Source of the DNA: Roseomonas genomospecies 6
Lineage (GTDB): Bacteria > Pseudomonadota > Alphaproteobacteria > Azospirillales > Azospirillaceae
NCBI RefSeq assembly: GCF_008365375.1
Contig: NZ_QOKW01000025.1
Location: 1 to 64,000, forward strand
Direction: 5' to 3'
Length of the DNA: 64,000 bases
Part shown: in pieces, positions 35,093 to 43,651 of the stretch
Numbering within the stretch: the first letter of the stretch is position 1
Layout of the letters: the number at the start of each line of letters is the position of its first letter
Notes under the pieces: generated by a model
The model's input: the letters and a program-made list of their open reading frames with translations, nothing else
Told to the model about the DNA's origin: nothing
Database searches by the model: none
Translations under genes and position numbers: made by a program

Positions 35093-35134
35093 AGGGGTGC
35101 TCTGTGTTTTTGGGGCGTTTGGGATGTGCGGAGT

Positions 35135-35304
35135 CTTGCCCCCTCCCTAACCCTCCCCCCGCTCTCGGCGGACCGAAGGTCCGCCTGCCGCGTCAGCGCA
35201 AACCAAAGGTTTGCGCGAGAGCTTCGCAGGGGAGGGGATAACTCCCTCCCTTGCCGAAGGCGGGGGAGGGAAGGGGCCCACGAAGTGGGAAGGGTGGGGG
35301 CAAG
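35135..35304. repeat. Dispersed hairpin element, long composite copy
   Basis: A perfect 9-bp outer stem CTTGCCCCC (35135-35143)/GGGGGCAAG (35296-35304) encloses several hairpins with three-base loops: 35167-35185 (8 bp), 35196-35216 (9 bp), about 35244-35270 and 35277-35289. Loops are GAA or AAA. It fills the gap between the mutase fusion gene and the hydrolase gene of the same operon. Confidence 0.8.
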
Positions 35305-35320
35305 TGCGATGACGCTCCCG

Positions 35321-37801
35321 CTAATCCCCCATCCCCGCGACCCGCACCTCCCGCTCCGCACCCAGCGAGCCGAAGGCCCGCGCAGCGGCGGCCAGACCGC
35401 GGCTCTGCTGCTCCTCCTTCTCGATGCGGGCGTAGACCGCCAGCGCCTGCGCCACCACCTGATCCATGTTGTAGTAGCGGTAGGTGCCCAGCCTGCCCAG
35501 GAAGATCACGTCCGGCGTGCCGTCCGCCAGCGCCTGGTACTTGCGGAACAGCTCCTGGTTCTCCGGGCGGGGGATCGGATAGTAGGGATCGCCCTGCGCG
35601 GACGGGTATTCGTAGGTGATGCTGGTCTTCGGATGCCGCTGCCCGGTCAGGTGCTTGTACTCGGTGACGCGGGTGTAGGGCACCCCCTCCGACGGTTCGT
35701 TTACCACGGCGACGGGCTGGAACCACTCCCGGTCCACCGTCTCGTGCCGGAAAGACAGGGAGCGGTAGGGCAGCTTGCCGAAGCGGTGGCCGAAATACTC
35801 GTCGATGGGGCCGGTGAAGACGATGCGGTCATAGGCGATCTCGTCCCGCACGTCGTCGAAATCGGTGTTCAGCATCACCTTGATGTTCGGGTGGTCGAGC
35901 ATGCTCTCGAACATCCGCGTGTAGCCGTGCAGCGGCATCGCCTGGAAGCTGTCGGCGAAGTAGCGGTCGTCGTCGTTGGTCCGCGTCGGCACGCGGGCGG
36001 TGACGGCCTTGTCCAACTGCGACGGGTCCAGGCCCCACTGCTTGCGGGTGTAGCCGCGGAAGAATTTTTCGTACAGCTCCCGTCCGACCGCGCCGACCAC
36101 CACGTCCTCCGACGTGCGGATGTCGGCCACCGGCTCGGACCGGCTCTTCAGGAAGGCGGCGACGCCGGCCTCGTCCAAGTCCAGGCCGTAGAGCCGGTTG
36201 ACGGTGGTGCGGTTGATCGGAATGGGGACGAGTTGCTCGTCCACCCGCGCCAGCACCCGGTGCTCGTAGGGGCGCCACTTGGTGAAGCGGGACAGATAGT
36301 CCGCCACCTGCTGCGAATTGGTGTGGAAGATGTGCGGGCCGTAGCGGTGGATCAGCACGCCCGCGTCGTCGTAATGGTCGTAGGCGTTGCCGCCGATGTG
36401 CGGGCGCCGGTCGATCAGCAGGACGCGCTTGTTCAGCCCCGCCGCCAGACGTTCCGCCAGCACGCTGCCGGCGAAGCCCGCCCCGACGATCAGGTAATCG
36501 AAGCCGGACCTGCGGCCCGCCGCGCGCCCGTTGACGTGCTTGGCCGGATACCCGACCGGATGAATCGCCGGTGCCGGGCGATGGGCCGGAGGTGCGGCGC
36601 GCCCGCGCTGGCGGGCCTGATCCATCAGCGCCTTCATGCGGCCCTGGGTCTTGTCCCAGGACATGTCGCGCAGGACATGGTCCGCGGTGGCGCGCAGCCG
36701 ATCCGGGTCCGCGGCGTCGGCCAGGGCGGCCTCGACGGCGGCGACGAAATCCTCGGGAGCGTCGGCGATGCGCACGACGCCGCTGCCGCCGTAGCCGCGC
36801 ACCACGTCGGTGATGGAGGTGGAGACGACCGGGCGCCCGGCGGCGAGATACTCCGGCGTCTTGGTCGGGCTGATGAAGCGGGTGGACTCGTTGCGCGCGA
36901 AGGGCATCAGGGCGACGTCCCAGCCCGCCAGATAATGGGGCAGGTCGTCGTAGCTCTTCGGGCCGAGATAGTGGATGTTCGGGCGGCGGGGCAGGTCGGC
37001 CGGGTCGATCTTCACCACCGGGCCGACCAGCACGAACTGCCAGTCCGGCCGCGCCGCGGCGGCGGCGTCCAGCAGGGCGATGTCCAGCCGCTCGTCGATG
37101 ACGCCGTAGAAGCCCAAGCGCGGGTGCGGGATGGCCGTCTGGTCGGCGGGTTCCTCCGCGATGCCGCGGGCGGCGGCGAAATGGGCGACGTCCACGCTGC
37201 TGGGAAAGGCGTGCGCGTTGGGATGCAGGCCGCGCTTGGCCTCGTACAGGCTGACGCCGCCGGTGAACACCACATCGGCCCGCGCCAGCAATTGCCGCTC
37301 GCGCTCGATCAGTTCCGGAGGCGCGCCGTGGAAGGCCGACAGCTCGTCCATGCAGTCGTAGACCACCAGCGCCCCGCGCAGATGGCCGGACAGGCCGAGG
37401 CTCATCGGTGTGTAGTACCAGAGGATCGGATCGGTCACGCCCTCCTCCGCCAGATGGCGGTCGAGCAGTTGGCGCTGCGCGGTTTCGGACTCCTGGCCAT
37501 CCATGCCGGCGGGAAGGCGGGGGACCAGGACATGGACGCCCTCATCCTCGCGCACGTCCAGCCAGGGCTCCGGCGTGTCGTTGTGGATCGGCTCCTCGAC
37601 GAACAGAACGCGGTGGTCGCGCGCGAACCGCGACATAAGATGTTGGGGGCGCTGATAAACAAAGCTCCAACGCAGGTGTGAAAAGCAGATCAGGGTTTGC
37701 CGGGGATGATCGGTGCTCGTGGAGCGTGGAGAGTCGGCGGTCTGGCTGGTTCTTTTTCGGTTTCTGCCGATAGGGAACTGATGTTGGCCGGCCCAACTCA
37801 T
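35321..37801 (-). CDS. Glycosyltransferase-UDP-galactopyranose mutase fusion
   Basis: An 826-residue two-part enzyme. Residues about 35-395 form a GT1/GT4-like glycosyltransferase (N-terminal HLRWSFVYQRPQHLMSRFA; C-terminal donor site TKTPEYLAAGRPVVST near 313-328). A basic, Pro-rich linker (400-432) leads to a flavin-dependent UDP-galactopyranose mutase with the FAD motif GAGFAG at 440-445, PHIGGNAYDHYD, and C-terminal FLGRLGTYRYYNMDQV. The mutase makes UDP-galactofuranose, which the fused transferase might add to a glycan. AGAGGA precedes the ATG. The start of the fusion is continuous and in frame, with no sign of an assembly error. The downstream genes encode a hydrolase and an exporter. 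Confidence 0.92.
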   Translation of the reverse strand: MSWAGQHQFPIGRNRKRTSQTADSPRSTSTDHPRQTLICFSHLRWSFVYQRPQHLMSRFARDHRVLFVEEPIHNDTPEPWLDVREDEGVHVLVPRLPAGMDGQESETAQRQLLDRHLAEEGVTDPILWYYTPMSLGLSGHLRGALVVYDCMDELSAFHGAPPELIERERQLLARADVVFTGGVSLYEAKRGLHPNAHAFPSSVDVAHFAAARGIAEEPADQTAIPHPRLGFYGVIDERLDIALLDAAAAARPDWQFVLVGPVVKIDPADLPRRPNIHYLGPKSYDDLPHYLAGWDVALMPFARNESTRFISPTKTPEYLAAGRPVVSTSITDVVRGYGGSGVVRIADAPEDFVAAVEAALADAADPDRLRATADHVLRDMSWDKTQGRMKALMDQARQRGRAAPPAHRPAPAIHPVGYPAKHVNGRAAGRRSGFDYLIVGAGFAGSVLAERLAAGLNKRVLLIDRRPHIGGNAYDHYDDAGVLIHRYGPHIFHTNSQQVADYLSRFTKWRPYEHRVLARVDEQLVPIPINRTTVNRLYGLDLDEAGVAAFLKSRSEPVADIRTSEDVVVGAVGRELYEKFFRGYTRKQWGLDPSQLDKAVTARVPTRTNDDDRYFADSFQAMPLHGYTRMFESMLDHPNIKVMLNTDFDDVRDEIAYDRIVFTGPIDEYFGHRFGKLPYRSLSFRHETVDREWFQPVAVVNEPSEGVPYTRVTEYKHLTGQRHPKTSITYEYPSAQGDPYYPIPRPENQELFRKYQALADGTPDVIFLGRLGTYRYYNMDQVVAQALAVYARIEKEEQQSRGLAAAARAFGSLGAEREVRVAGMGD

Positions 37802-38198
37802 GCTTCCGTCCTCTCTTCAGTGATGCTGCCGGGAGTTCGCCACGAATACATTGGATTTTTGCGGCGCAGCGGATTGACGTCGTAAACCGGAAACCAATAA
37901 CGGGGTCATGCAGGGCGGGTTCCGTGACAGAAATGCGCTGCGCAAACGGTTCCCCGATTTCTCATGGCTAGTTCTTTTGCGGCGGGTTGGCCGTGGTAAG
38001 CGCTTCTTTCAGCGGGCGGGGGTGGTATCAAGGGAAGACTTGGCGTCGCCGAGCCTTTTCCGCGCACCCGTATTTGCCAATCAATACTACGATGTCTTCA
38101 ACCCAGAGAGGTGGCAGTCCCGGTAATTTGATGCGCCATGCTGATTTTCAGTGCATAGTGCAGTCAAGGAGCCGGGGCAGTCTGGAAGGAGACAAGGG
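37802..38198. other. Divergent intergenic region, mutase fusion and RHH gene
   Basis: About 400 bp separating divergently transcribed genes. It is lower in GC than the flanks, and short open frames lack conserved motifs. Promoters for both sides must be here. A region at 37840-37905 has AT-rich segments (ATTGGATTTTTG, CCAATAACG) but no confident site was assigned. Confidence 0.5.
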
Positions 38199-38591
38199 AT
38201 GTGCCGAATTTTCGCCGGTCAGGACCCTGAACGCTTCCGCATGGTAACCCGGCGGGTTCGCCTTAGCGGTCATTCGACGAGCGTCTGCCTGGAGGCGGCC
38301 TTCTGGGGCACGCTGGAGGAAATCGCGGCGATGCAGGGTGTGTCGCTTGGGCGCTTCCTGTCAAAGTTGCACGATGAAGTCTTGGCGCGCGGGGTGGAGC
38401 GGCGCAACTTTGCCGGCCTGCTGCGCTGCGCCTGCCTGACCTATGCCCAGGAGGTCAAAGGCCACCGCCCCTGCGTGGAAGAGCTTGAGCGGGAGGCGCG
38501 CACCGATTTTGCCGCGGTGGCCGCCGCCGCCCTTCCGGCGGGAATTCCGGCCTCGGTGGCGGCCCCTGAAAAAGAACGCGAGACGGTGTGA
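38199..38591 (+). CDS. Ribbon-helix-helix domain DNA-binding protein
   Basis: A 130-residue small regulator. Residues about 17-62 fit the RHH_4 pattern: a short strand with basic residues (TRRVRLSGHSTSVCLE) and a helix-turn-helix pair ending in VSLGRFLSKLHDEV. The C-terminal part (65-130) is Ala/Glu-rich and probably helical. Alphaproteobacterial RHH_4 proteins are predicted transcription factors of unknown target. AAGGAG lies 8 bases before the ATG. Targets could include the divergent glycan gene cluster. Confidence 0.8.
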   Translation: MCRIFAGQDPERFRMVTRRVRLSGHSTSVCLEAAFWGTLEEIAAMQGVSLGRFLSKLHDEVLARGVERRNFAGLLRCACLTYAQEVKGHRPCVEELEREARTDFAAVAAAALPAGIPASVAAPEKERETV

Positions 38592-38603
38592 GAGCAAAAG
38601 AAG

Positions 38604-38633
38604 GCCCCCCTCCTCCGTCCGGAAGAGAGGGGC
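38604..38633. terminator. Candidate bidirectional terminator
   Basis: GCCCCCCTCCTC pairs imperfectly with GAAGAGAGGGGC around a short loop between the convergent RHH and GMC genes. On the minus strand it is followed by CTTCTTTTGC, giving a modest T tract. Confidence 0.45.
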
Positions 38634-38675
38634 TGATGAGAAACCGTTATCCCGAATACTGGGACAGGGCAGCGA

Positions 38676-40247
38676 TCAGATCGCGTTCTTTGCCATCTGG
38701 CCGGCGATGTAGTCGGCCTGACGCAGCGCCAGCGCCACGATGGTCAGGGTCGGGTTCTCCGCCCCGCCGGTGGTGAACTGCGAGCCGTCGGACACGAACA
38801 GGTTCGCCACGTCGTGGGTCTGTCCCCACTTGTTCACCACGCCGTCGCGGGCATTCCCGCTCATCCGGTTGGTGCCCAGATTGTGGGTGGAGGGGTAGGG
38901 CGGCGTCGGGAACGTCCGGGTCGCACCCACGGATTCATACAGCGCCATGCCCTGCCGGTAGGCGTGCCGGCGCATGGCGGCGTCGTTGGGATGATCGTCG
39001 AAATGGACGTTCGGGACGGGCATCCCGTACTTGTCCTTCTTGTCGGCGTGCAGGGTGACGCGGTTGCTCTCCTGCGGCATGTCCTCCCCCACCAGCCACA
39101 TGCCGGCCATATGGTCGTAGCCGTCGAGCGCGGAGGTGAATTCCCGCCCCCAGGCGCCGGGATCGAGGAAGGCCGCCATGAAGGGCAGGCCGAGCGACAA
39201 GGTTTCGATCTCGTACCCGCCGACGAAGCCGCGGTCGGGCTTGTTCTTCGCCTCGTCGCGGATGATCCCGGCCATGGTGGTTCCGCGGTGCATGCGCACC
39301 GGCTTCTCGAACACGCCGTAGACCGAGCCGGTCATGTGCCGCATGTAGTTCCGCCCCACCTGGCCGGAGGAGTTGGCGAGCCCGTCGGGGAACATGGAGG
39401 ACGCGGAGTTCAGAAGCAGCCGGGGGCTTTCGATGGAGTTGCCGGCCACCGCGACGATGCGGGCCTTCTGGCGCTGGATCGCCCCGTCCTTGTCGGCGTA
39501 GACGACGCCGGTCACCTTGCCCTTCGCGTCATGTTCGATCTTCAGCACCTGGGCGTTGGCGCGGACCTCCAGCTTTCCGGTTTCCTCGCCCTTGGGAATC
39601 TCGGCGATCAGGGTGGACCATTTCGCCCCCGATTTGCAGCCCTGGAAGCAGAAGCCGATCTGCTGGCAGGCCCCCCTCCCGTCGCGGGGTTCGGAATTGA
39701 TCGCCATGTTGCCGGTGTGGCACTCCGTGTAGCCCATCTTGTCGGCGCCGGCCTTCAGGACCTTGAAGTTGTTGTTGCCGGGCAGGCCGGGGATGCCGTT
39801 GGTGCGGGTGACGCCCATGCGGTCCTCCGCCATGGCGTACCAGGGCTCCAACTCCTCCAGCGTGATCGGCCAGTCCAGCAGGTTGGCGCCCGCGACCTCG
39901 CCGTAGGTGGTGAGGGTCTTGAACTCGTGCGGCTGGAAGCGCAGCGCGGCACCCGCCCAATGCACCGTGGAGCCGCCGACCGCCTTGACGATCCAGGCCG
40001 GCAGGCCCGGGAAGTCCCGCGCCACCCGCCAGCTTCCCGAGGTGGTGCGCGGGTCGAGCCAGGAGATCTGGGCGAAGCTTGCCCATTCGTCGTTCTGGAA
40101 ATCCTCCATGTTGTGGCGTCCGCCGGCTTCCAGGATCACCGTCCTGATGCCCTTCAGCGCCAGTTGCGTGCCGAGCGTGCCGCCGCCCGCCCCGGAGCCC
40201 ACGATCACCACGACGCCGTCGTCGTTCAGGTCGAATTTCGCTGCCAT
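38676..40247 (-). CDS. GMC-family oxidoreductase (gluconate/sugar-acid dehydrogenase flavoprotein)
   Basis: A 523-residue FAD protein with the N-terminal dinucleotide site VVIVGSGAGGGTLG and VILEAGGRH, then AVGGSTVHWAGA. A cysteine cluster CQQIGFCFQGC lies near 193-203. The C-terminus shows GTNRMSGNARDGVVN and the GMC active-site His region ending LFVSDGSQFTTGG. It has no own export signal; family members are carried out with the Tat-exported small subunit encoded just upstream. It resembles gluconate 2-dehydrogenase-type large subunits. No cytochrome c subunit gene lies in this operon. Confidence 0.9.
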   Translation of the reverse strand: MAAKFDLNDDGVVVIVGSGAGGGTLGTQLALKGIRTVILEAGGRHNMEDFQNDEWASFAQISWLDPRTTSGSWRVARDFPGLPAWIVKAVGGSTVHWAGAALRFQPHEFKTLTTYGEVAGANLLDWPITLEELEPWYAMAEDRMGVTRTNGIPGLPGNNNFKVLKAGADKMGYTECHTGNMAINSEPRDGRGACQQIGFCFQGCKSGAKWSTLIAEIPKGEETGKLEVRANAQVLKIEHDAKGKVTGVVYADKDGAIQRQKARIVAVAGNSIESPRLLLNSASSMFPDGLANSSGQVGRNYMRHMTGSVYGVFEKPVRMHRGTTMAGIIRDEAKNKPDRGFVGGYEIETLSLGLPFMAAFLDPGAWGREFTSALDGYDHMAGMWLVGEDMPQESNRVTLHADKKDKYGMPVPNVHFDDHPNDAAMRRHAYRQGMALYESVGATRTFPTPPYPSTHNLGTNRMSGNARDGVVNKWGQTHDVANLFVSDGSQFTTGGAENPTLTIVALALRQADYIAGQMAKNAI

Positions 40248-40275
40248 GGCTGAAGCATCCTTCCTGAGACGGTGG

Positions 40276-40842
40276 TCAGAGCCACTCGATGTCGTTGAAT
40301 CCGCGGTCGATGTAGCCGCCCTTGGACGCGCTCTCGCCCTCGTAGCCGAAGAGGGGCCAGACCTCCTGGTTGTTGTAGAGGCCGGTCACCAGCCCGCCGC
40401 GCACCGCCTGGAAGAAGGGATCGTTCTCGATCTCGTGCAGCAGGCGGACCCGGTCGGCCTCCCAGCCGATGTCGGCGTAGGGCGCGTCGTGCTTGGCCTT
40501 GGCCAGCCGGTCGAGCTTCGCCATGCCGGCCTCGTACAGATCCTTCAAGGCGGCGTCGGCGGCGGCCTTCTCGTCCTGCGCCTTCATGGCGACGGCGTAG
40601 AAGCGGTCGGCCAGCCGGTCGTGCGGGTAGATGTCGCGCGACACCCGGATCAGCGAGCGCATGGTGTCCGGCGCCAGCGCCTTGGTCTCATAGCCCCAGG
40701 CTTCCCGCGGGCAGAGGATCGCCCCGCCCGACACCAGGATGGCGGCCGCCGTGGCGGCGGTGGCCGAGGCCGCCAGGAAGGCGCGCCGGTCCATGGTGGG
40801 TTTTGGGGCGGGCTTTGAGGCTGGGTTCGTCGAAGAAGGCAT
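40276..40842 (-). CDS. Gluconate 2-dehydrogenase subunit 3-like protein, Tat-exported
   Basis: A 188-residue small subunit with a twin-arginine signal: MDRRAFLAASATAA begins at residue 17, followed by a hydrophobic stretch and a cut near EAWG. The mature part has the subunit 3 fold stretches RVSRDIYPHDRLADRFY and the C-terminal WPLFGYEGESASKGGYIDRGF. It likely escorts the folded flavoprotein, encoded 28 bp downstream, through the Tat pore. It probably does not bind a cofactor itself. Confidence 0.88.
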   Translation of the reverse strand: MPSSTNPASKPAPKPTMDRRAFLAASATAATAAAILVSGGAILCPREAWGYETKALAPDTMRSLIRVSRDIYPHDRLADRFYAVAMKAQDEKAAADAALKDLYEAGMAKLDRLAKAKHDAPYADIGWEADRVRLLHEIENDPFFQAVRGGLVTGLYNNQEVWPLFGYEGESASKGGYIDRGFNDIEWL

Positions 40843-40898
40843 CGCTTCCTCCCATGACCATTATGATTCTTGATGATTCTTGTTTCGGGGTGGCCGCG

Positions 40899-41294
40899 TC
40901 AGCGGTAGCGGCCATGGCGCTGGAGGACCTCGATCTTGTAGCCGTCGGGGTCCTGGACGAAAAAGAAGCGGGCCATGAGCGCGCCGTCCCGCGCGAACTC
41001 CTTGATCGGGTTGGGGCCGTAGCCGAGCGCGGTGAAGCGCCGGTGCTCCCCGTCCAGATCGTCCACGCAGACGGCCAGATGGCCGTAGCCGTCGCCATGG
41101 GCGTAGGGTTCGGTGCGTCCGTGGTTGATGGTCAGCTCGATCTCGAAGTCGTTCTCGGCGTTGCGCAGATAGACCAGGGTGAAGCCGTCGAAGGCGTAGC
41201 GGTCGGCGCATTCCAGGCCGAACGCGCGGGCGTAGAAGTCCCGCGACCGCTCCTCGTCGAGGACCCGGATCATCATGTGGATGGCCTTGGCCAT
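40899..41294 (-). CDS. VOC/glyoxalase I family protein
   Basis: A 131-residue vicinal-oxygen-chelate protein made of two beta-alpha-beta-beta-beta units. Probable metal ligands are His6 (AIHMMIRV), a Glu in NDFEIELTIN, His in GYGHLAVCVDD and Glu in GYKIEVLQR, matching lactoylglutathione lyase order. It may detoxify methylglyoxal. It precedes the GMC dehydrogenase operon on the same strand by 56 bp and may be co-transcribed with it. Confidence 0.87.
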   Translation of the reverse strand: MAKAIHMMIRVLDEERSRDFYARAFGLECADRYAFDGFTLVYLRNAENDFEIELTINHGRTEPYAHGDGYGHLAVCVDDLDGEHRRFTALGYGPNPIKEFARDGALMARFFFVQDPDGYKIEVLQRHGRYR

Positions 41295-41486
41295 GGGGGC
41301 TGGCTCCGTTCCGGTGGGTGGCTCCAGCCTGAATGCTAGTCATGCTGATTGTTGGCGTGGCAGTAAGTATCTACTACAGGCCGGACGCGGAGGGGGTAGC
41401 CCGGACAGTGGTACTCTTCCCGTCTTTCGGGGGCACCCCGCGCGCCGCGATGGCGTATCCTGCGGCTCCCGGAAATGGAGGTTCCC

Positions 41487-41873
41487 GTGCGACACACGAC
41501 TGGCCGAATCCTCGCCGCCGCTCTTCTCGCGACGCTGGCGGCCATGACGGCGACAACGGCGGCTCAGGCCGCTCCCCCCGCGTCGGACTGGCGCGGCTGG
41601 CTGTCCGGCAAGACGGACGGGCTGCGCGACGGGGCGGAGCGCGCGATCATCCTGGGCGGCGCCCTGCTGTATCAGAACCGGCACACGGCGGCGGGGCTGA
41701 CGCTCGGTTGCTTGGCCGGTGGGGCGGTGGGGGCGACGGGAGCCGTCGCGGCGGGTGCTGCGACCGGTGGGGCGGCCCTGCCGGCGACCGGCCCGGCGAC
41801 GGCGCTGGGCTGCGCGCTGGGCGCCGCCGCCGGAGCGGCGATGGGGCGCCCGCTCGATCATCCGATGGAATAG
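41487..41873 (+). CDS. Small exported Gly/Ala-rich protein
   Basis: A 128-residue protein with a signal peptide (hydrophobic 8-20, cut near AAQA) and a very Gly/Ala-rich C-terminal half resembling glycine-zipper membrane segments (two hydrophobic stretches, around 60-85 and 95-115). The GTG at 41487 is preferred because GGAGG lies 5 bases before it; an ATG at 41475 overlaps that site. The family was not recognised. It may be an outer-membrane or periplasmic stress protein like other glycine-zipper proteins. Confidence 0.65.
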   Translation: MRHTTGRILAAALLATLAAMTATTAAQAAPPASDWRGWLSGKTDGLRDGAERAIILGGALLYQNRHTAAGLTLGCLAGGAVGATGAVAAGAATGGAALPATGPATALGCALGAAAGAAMGRPLDHPME

Positions 41874-41975
41874 TCCCCTGCGCTCCGTGACGGGGAACCA
41901 TCGCAGGCACCCTCAGTTTGCCTACGAATGGTGAGCGGGCACGCCCCTCACCGGTCGCAGCAAGGAGGATGGGGC

Positions 41976-42875
41976 ATGGCGCGGCAGATCCCTCTCGATT
42001 CCGCGGGGCGTGCCGACGATCCGGGGCGGGACCGGGCGCGCGACGACGGCACCCATGAGATCGCTCCCGATCTGGCCTACCGCCGCCTCGCCATCGTCAA
42101 TGTGGTCTTCGTCGGCGCGCCCGGAGCGGGCGACCGGCAGTGGGTGCTGATCGACGCCGGGGTCATGGGCACGGCGGGCCTCATCGCCAAGGCCGCGGAG
42201 GAACGGTTCGGGCCGGCCTCGCGCCCTGCGGCCATCGTCATGACCCACGGGCATTTCGATCATGTCGGCGCTCTGGAGGAACTGGCGGACCGTTGGGAGG
42301 CGCCGGTCTACGCCCATGGCCTGGAGCATCCCTATCTCGACGGCAGCGCCTCCTACCCGCCGCCCGATCCATCGGTGGGCGGCGGCCTGATGTCCCTGAT
42401 GGCGCCCCTCTATCCCCGTGGGCCGGTGGACGTGAAGCGCTGGCTGCGCGGCCTTCCGGAGGATGGCGGCGTGCCGGGGATGCCCGGATGGCGCTGGCTC
42501 GCGACGCCGGGGCACAGCCCGGGTCACGTCTCCTTCTGGCGCGAGGCGGACCGGACCGTCATCGCGGGCGACGCCTTCATCACGACGCGTCAGGAATCGG
42601 CCTACGCCGTGGCCGTCCAGGACCCGGAGATGCACGGCCCACCCATGTACTACACGACGGATTGGGAAAAGGCGCGGGAGTCGGTGGCGCTTCTGGCGGG
42701 GCTCGAACCCGAACTTGCGGTGACGGGGCATGGTCCCGCCATGCGGGGGGCCGGGATGCGGGCGGCGCTCCACGACCTCGCCCGCGACTTCGACCGGATC
42801 GCCGTGCCGGAGCAGGGGAAATACGTCCGGAATCCCGCAAGGGCCGAGGACGGCAGCGCCTATCGGCAACCGTGA
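41976..42875 (+). CDS. MBL-fold metallo-hydrolase
   Basis: A 299-residue metallo-beta-lactamase fold protein. The zinc motif HGHFDH spans 91-96 (His91, His93, Asp95, His96), with further ligands in TPGHSPGHVSF and GDAFITT, and a final TGHGPAM. This order suits a binuclear hydrolase of the glyoxalase II/lactonase type. AAGGAGG precedes the ATG at 41976. No neighbour reveals the substrate; an N-terminal extension of about 35 residues is rich in Asp/Arg. Confidence 0.88.
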   Translation: MARQIPLDSAGRADDPGRDRARDDGTHEIAPDLAYRRLAIVNVVFVGAPGAGDRQWVLIDAGVMGTAGLIAKAAEERFGPASRPAAIVMTHGHFDHVGALEELADRWEAPVYAHGLEHPYLDGSASYPPPDPSVGGGLMSLMAPLYPRGPVDVKRWLRGLPEDGGVPGMPGWRWLATPGHSPGHVSFWREADRTVIAGDAFITTRQESAYAVAVQDPEMHGPPMYYTTDWEKARESVALLAGLEPELAVTGHGPAMRGAGMRAALHDLARDFDRIAVPEQGKYVRNPARAEDGSAYRQP

Positions 42876-42982
42876 ACGGTCCCTCCGGTTGCTGAAGACG
42901 CGCCGGAGGGGGTGGCGCAACAAAGCGGCATGGCGGCTGTTTCACCGGTTTGAGCCGAAGCCTTGACCGGGGGAGCGCCGCC

Positions 42983-43525
42983 ATGGGTGCGCAGGGGGAA
43001 CCGCAACGGGAACCACGCCCGGAGCTGGACGAGGACACCATCGCCTTCGCCGGGAAGCTGTTCCATTGGGCGCGGAGCGGCGGCACCGCCGAGCTGACGG
43101 AACTGCTGGAGATGGGCCTGCCGCCCAACCTGCGGAACGACAAGGGCGACAGCCTGCTGATGCTGGCCAGCTACCACGGCCATGCGGAGCTTGCCCGCGC
43201 CCTGATGCGCCATGGCGCCGATCCGGAGCTGGCGAACGATCGGGGCCAGACGCCCCTGGCCGCCGCCGCCTTCAAGGGGGACGGCGCGGTCCTGCGCGTT
43301 CTGCTGGAGGAGGGGGCGGCGGTGGACGGCTGCGGGCCGGACGGGCGGACGGCGCTGATGACCGCCGCCATGTTCGACCGGGTGGAGATGGTGGACTTCC
43401 TGCTCGCCAGCGGCGCCGACCCCGGCGCGCGGGACACGCGCGGCCTGACCGCCCGCGAGGCGGCGCTCGCCATGGGCGCCGCGAACGCCGCCGCCCGGTT
43501 GGGGGCCGGCGGGGAAGCCGCCTGA
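42983..43525 (+). CDS. Ankyrin-repeat protein
   Basis: A 180-residue cytoplasmic protein of four ankyrin repeats at about 22-53, 54-86, 87-119 and 120-152, with consensus pieces such as GDSLLMLASYHGHAELARALMRHGADPE and GRTALMTAAM. It likely acts as a binding module; bacterial single-domain ankyrin proteins often neighbour catalases or peptidases, but here the neighbours are a hydrolase and a glycosyltransferase. GGGAG precedes the ATG. Confidence 0.87.
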   Translation: MGAQGEPQREPRPELDEDTIAFAGKLFHWARSGGTAELTELLEMGLPPNLRNDKGDSLLMLASYHGHAELARALMRHGADPELANDRGQTPLAAAAFKGDGAVLRVLLEEGAAVDGCGPDGRTALMTAAMFDRVEMVDFLLASGADPGARDTRGLTAREAALAMGAANAAARLGAGGEAA

Positions 43526-43651
43526 ACCGGTCTCCGGTGGGGCGGACCCGTATTTCCCCGGTGCGACCGACGCATCCGTACCCGCGGCGGCGCGGGCGCG
43601 CTACACTGCGCGTCCCGAACCCCCGCCCGCGGGCCAGACACACGGACCGTC

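Noticed and set aside
33932..37681. Very long plus-strand open frame across the mutase fusion and hydrolase genes
   Set aside because: Antisense to two clear enzyme genes and crossing the hairpin element; its translation has no recognisable motif and mirrors codon-bias artefacts.
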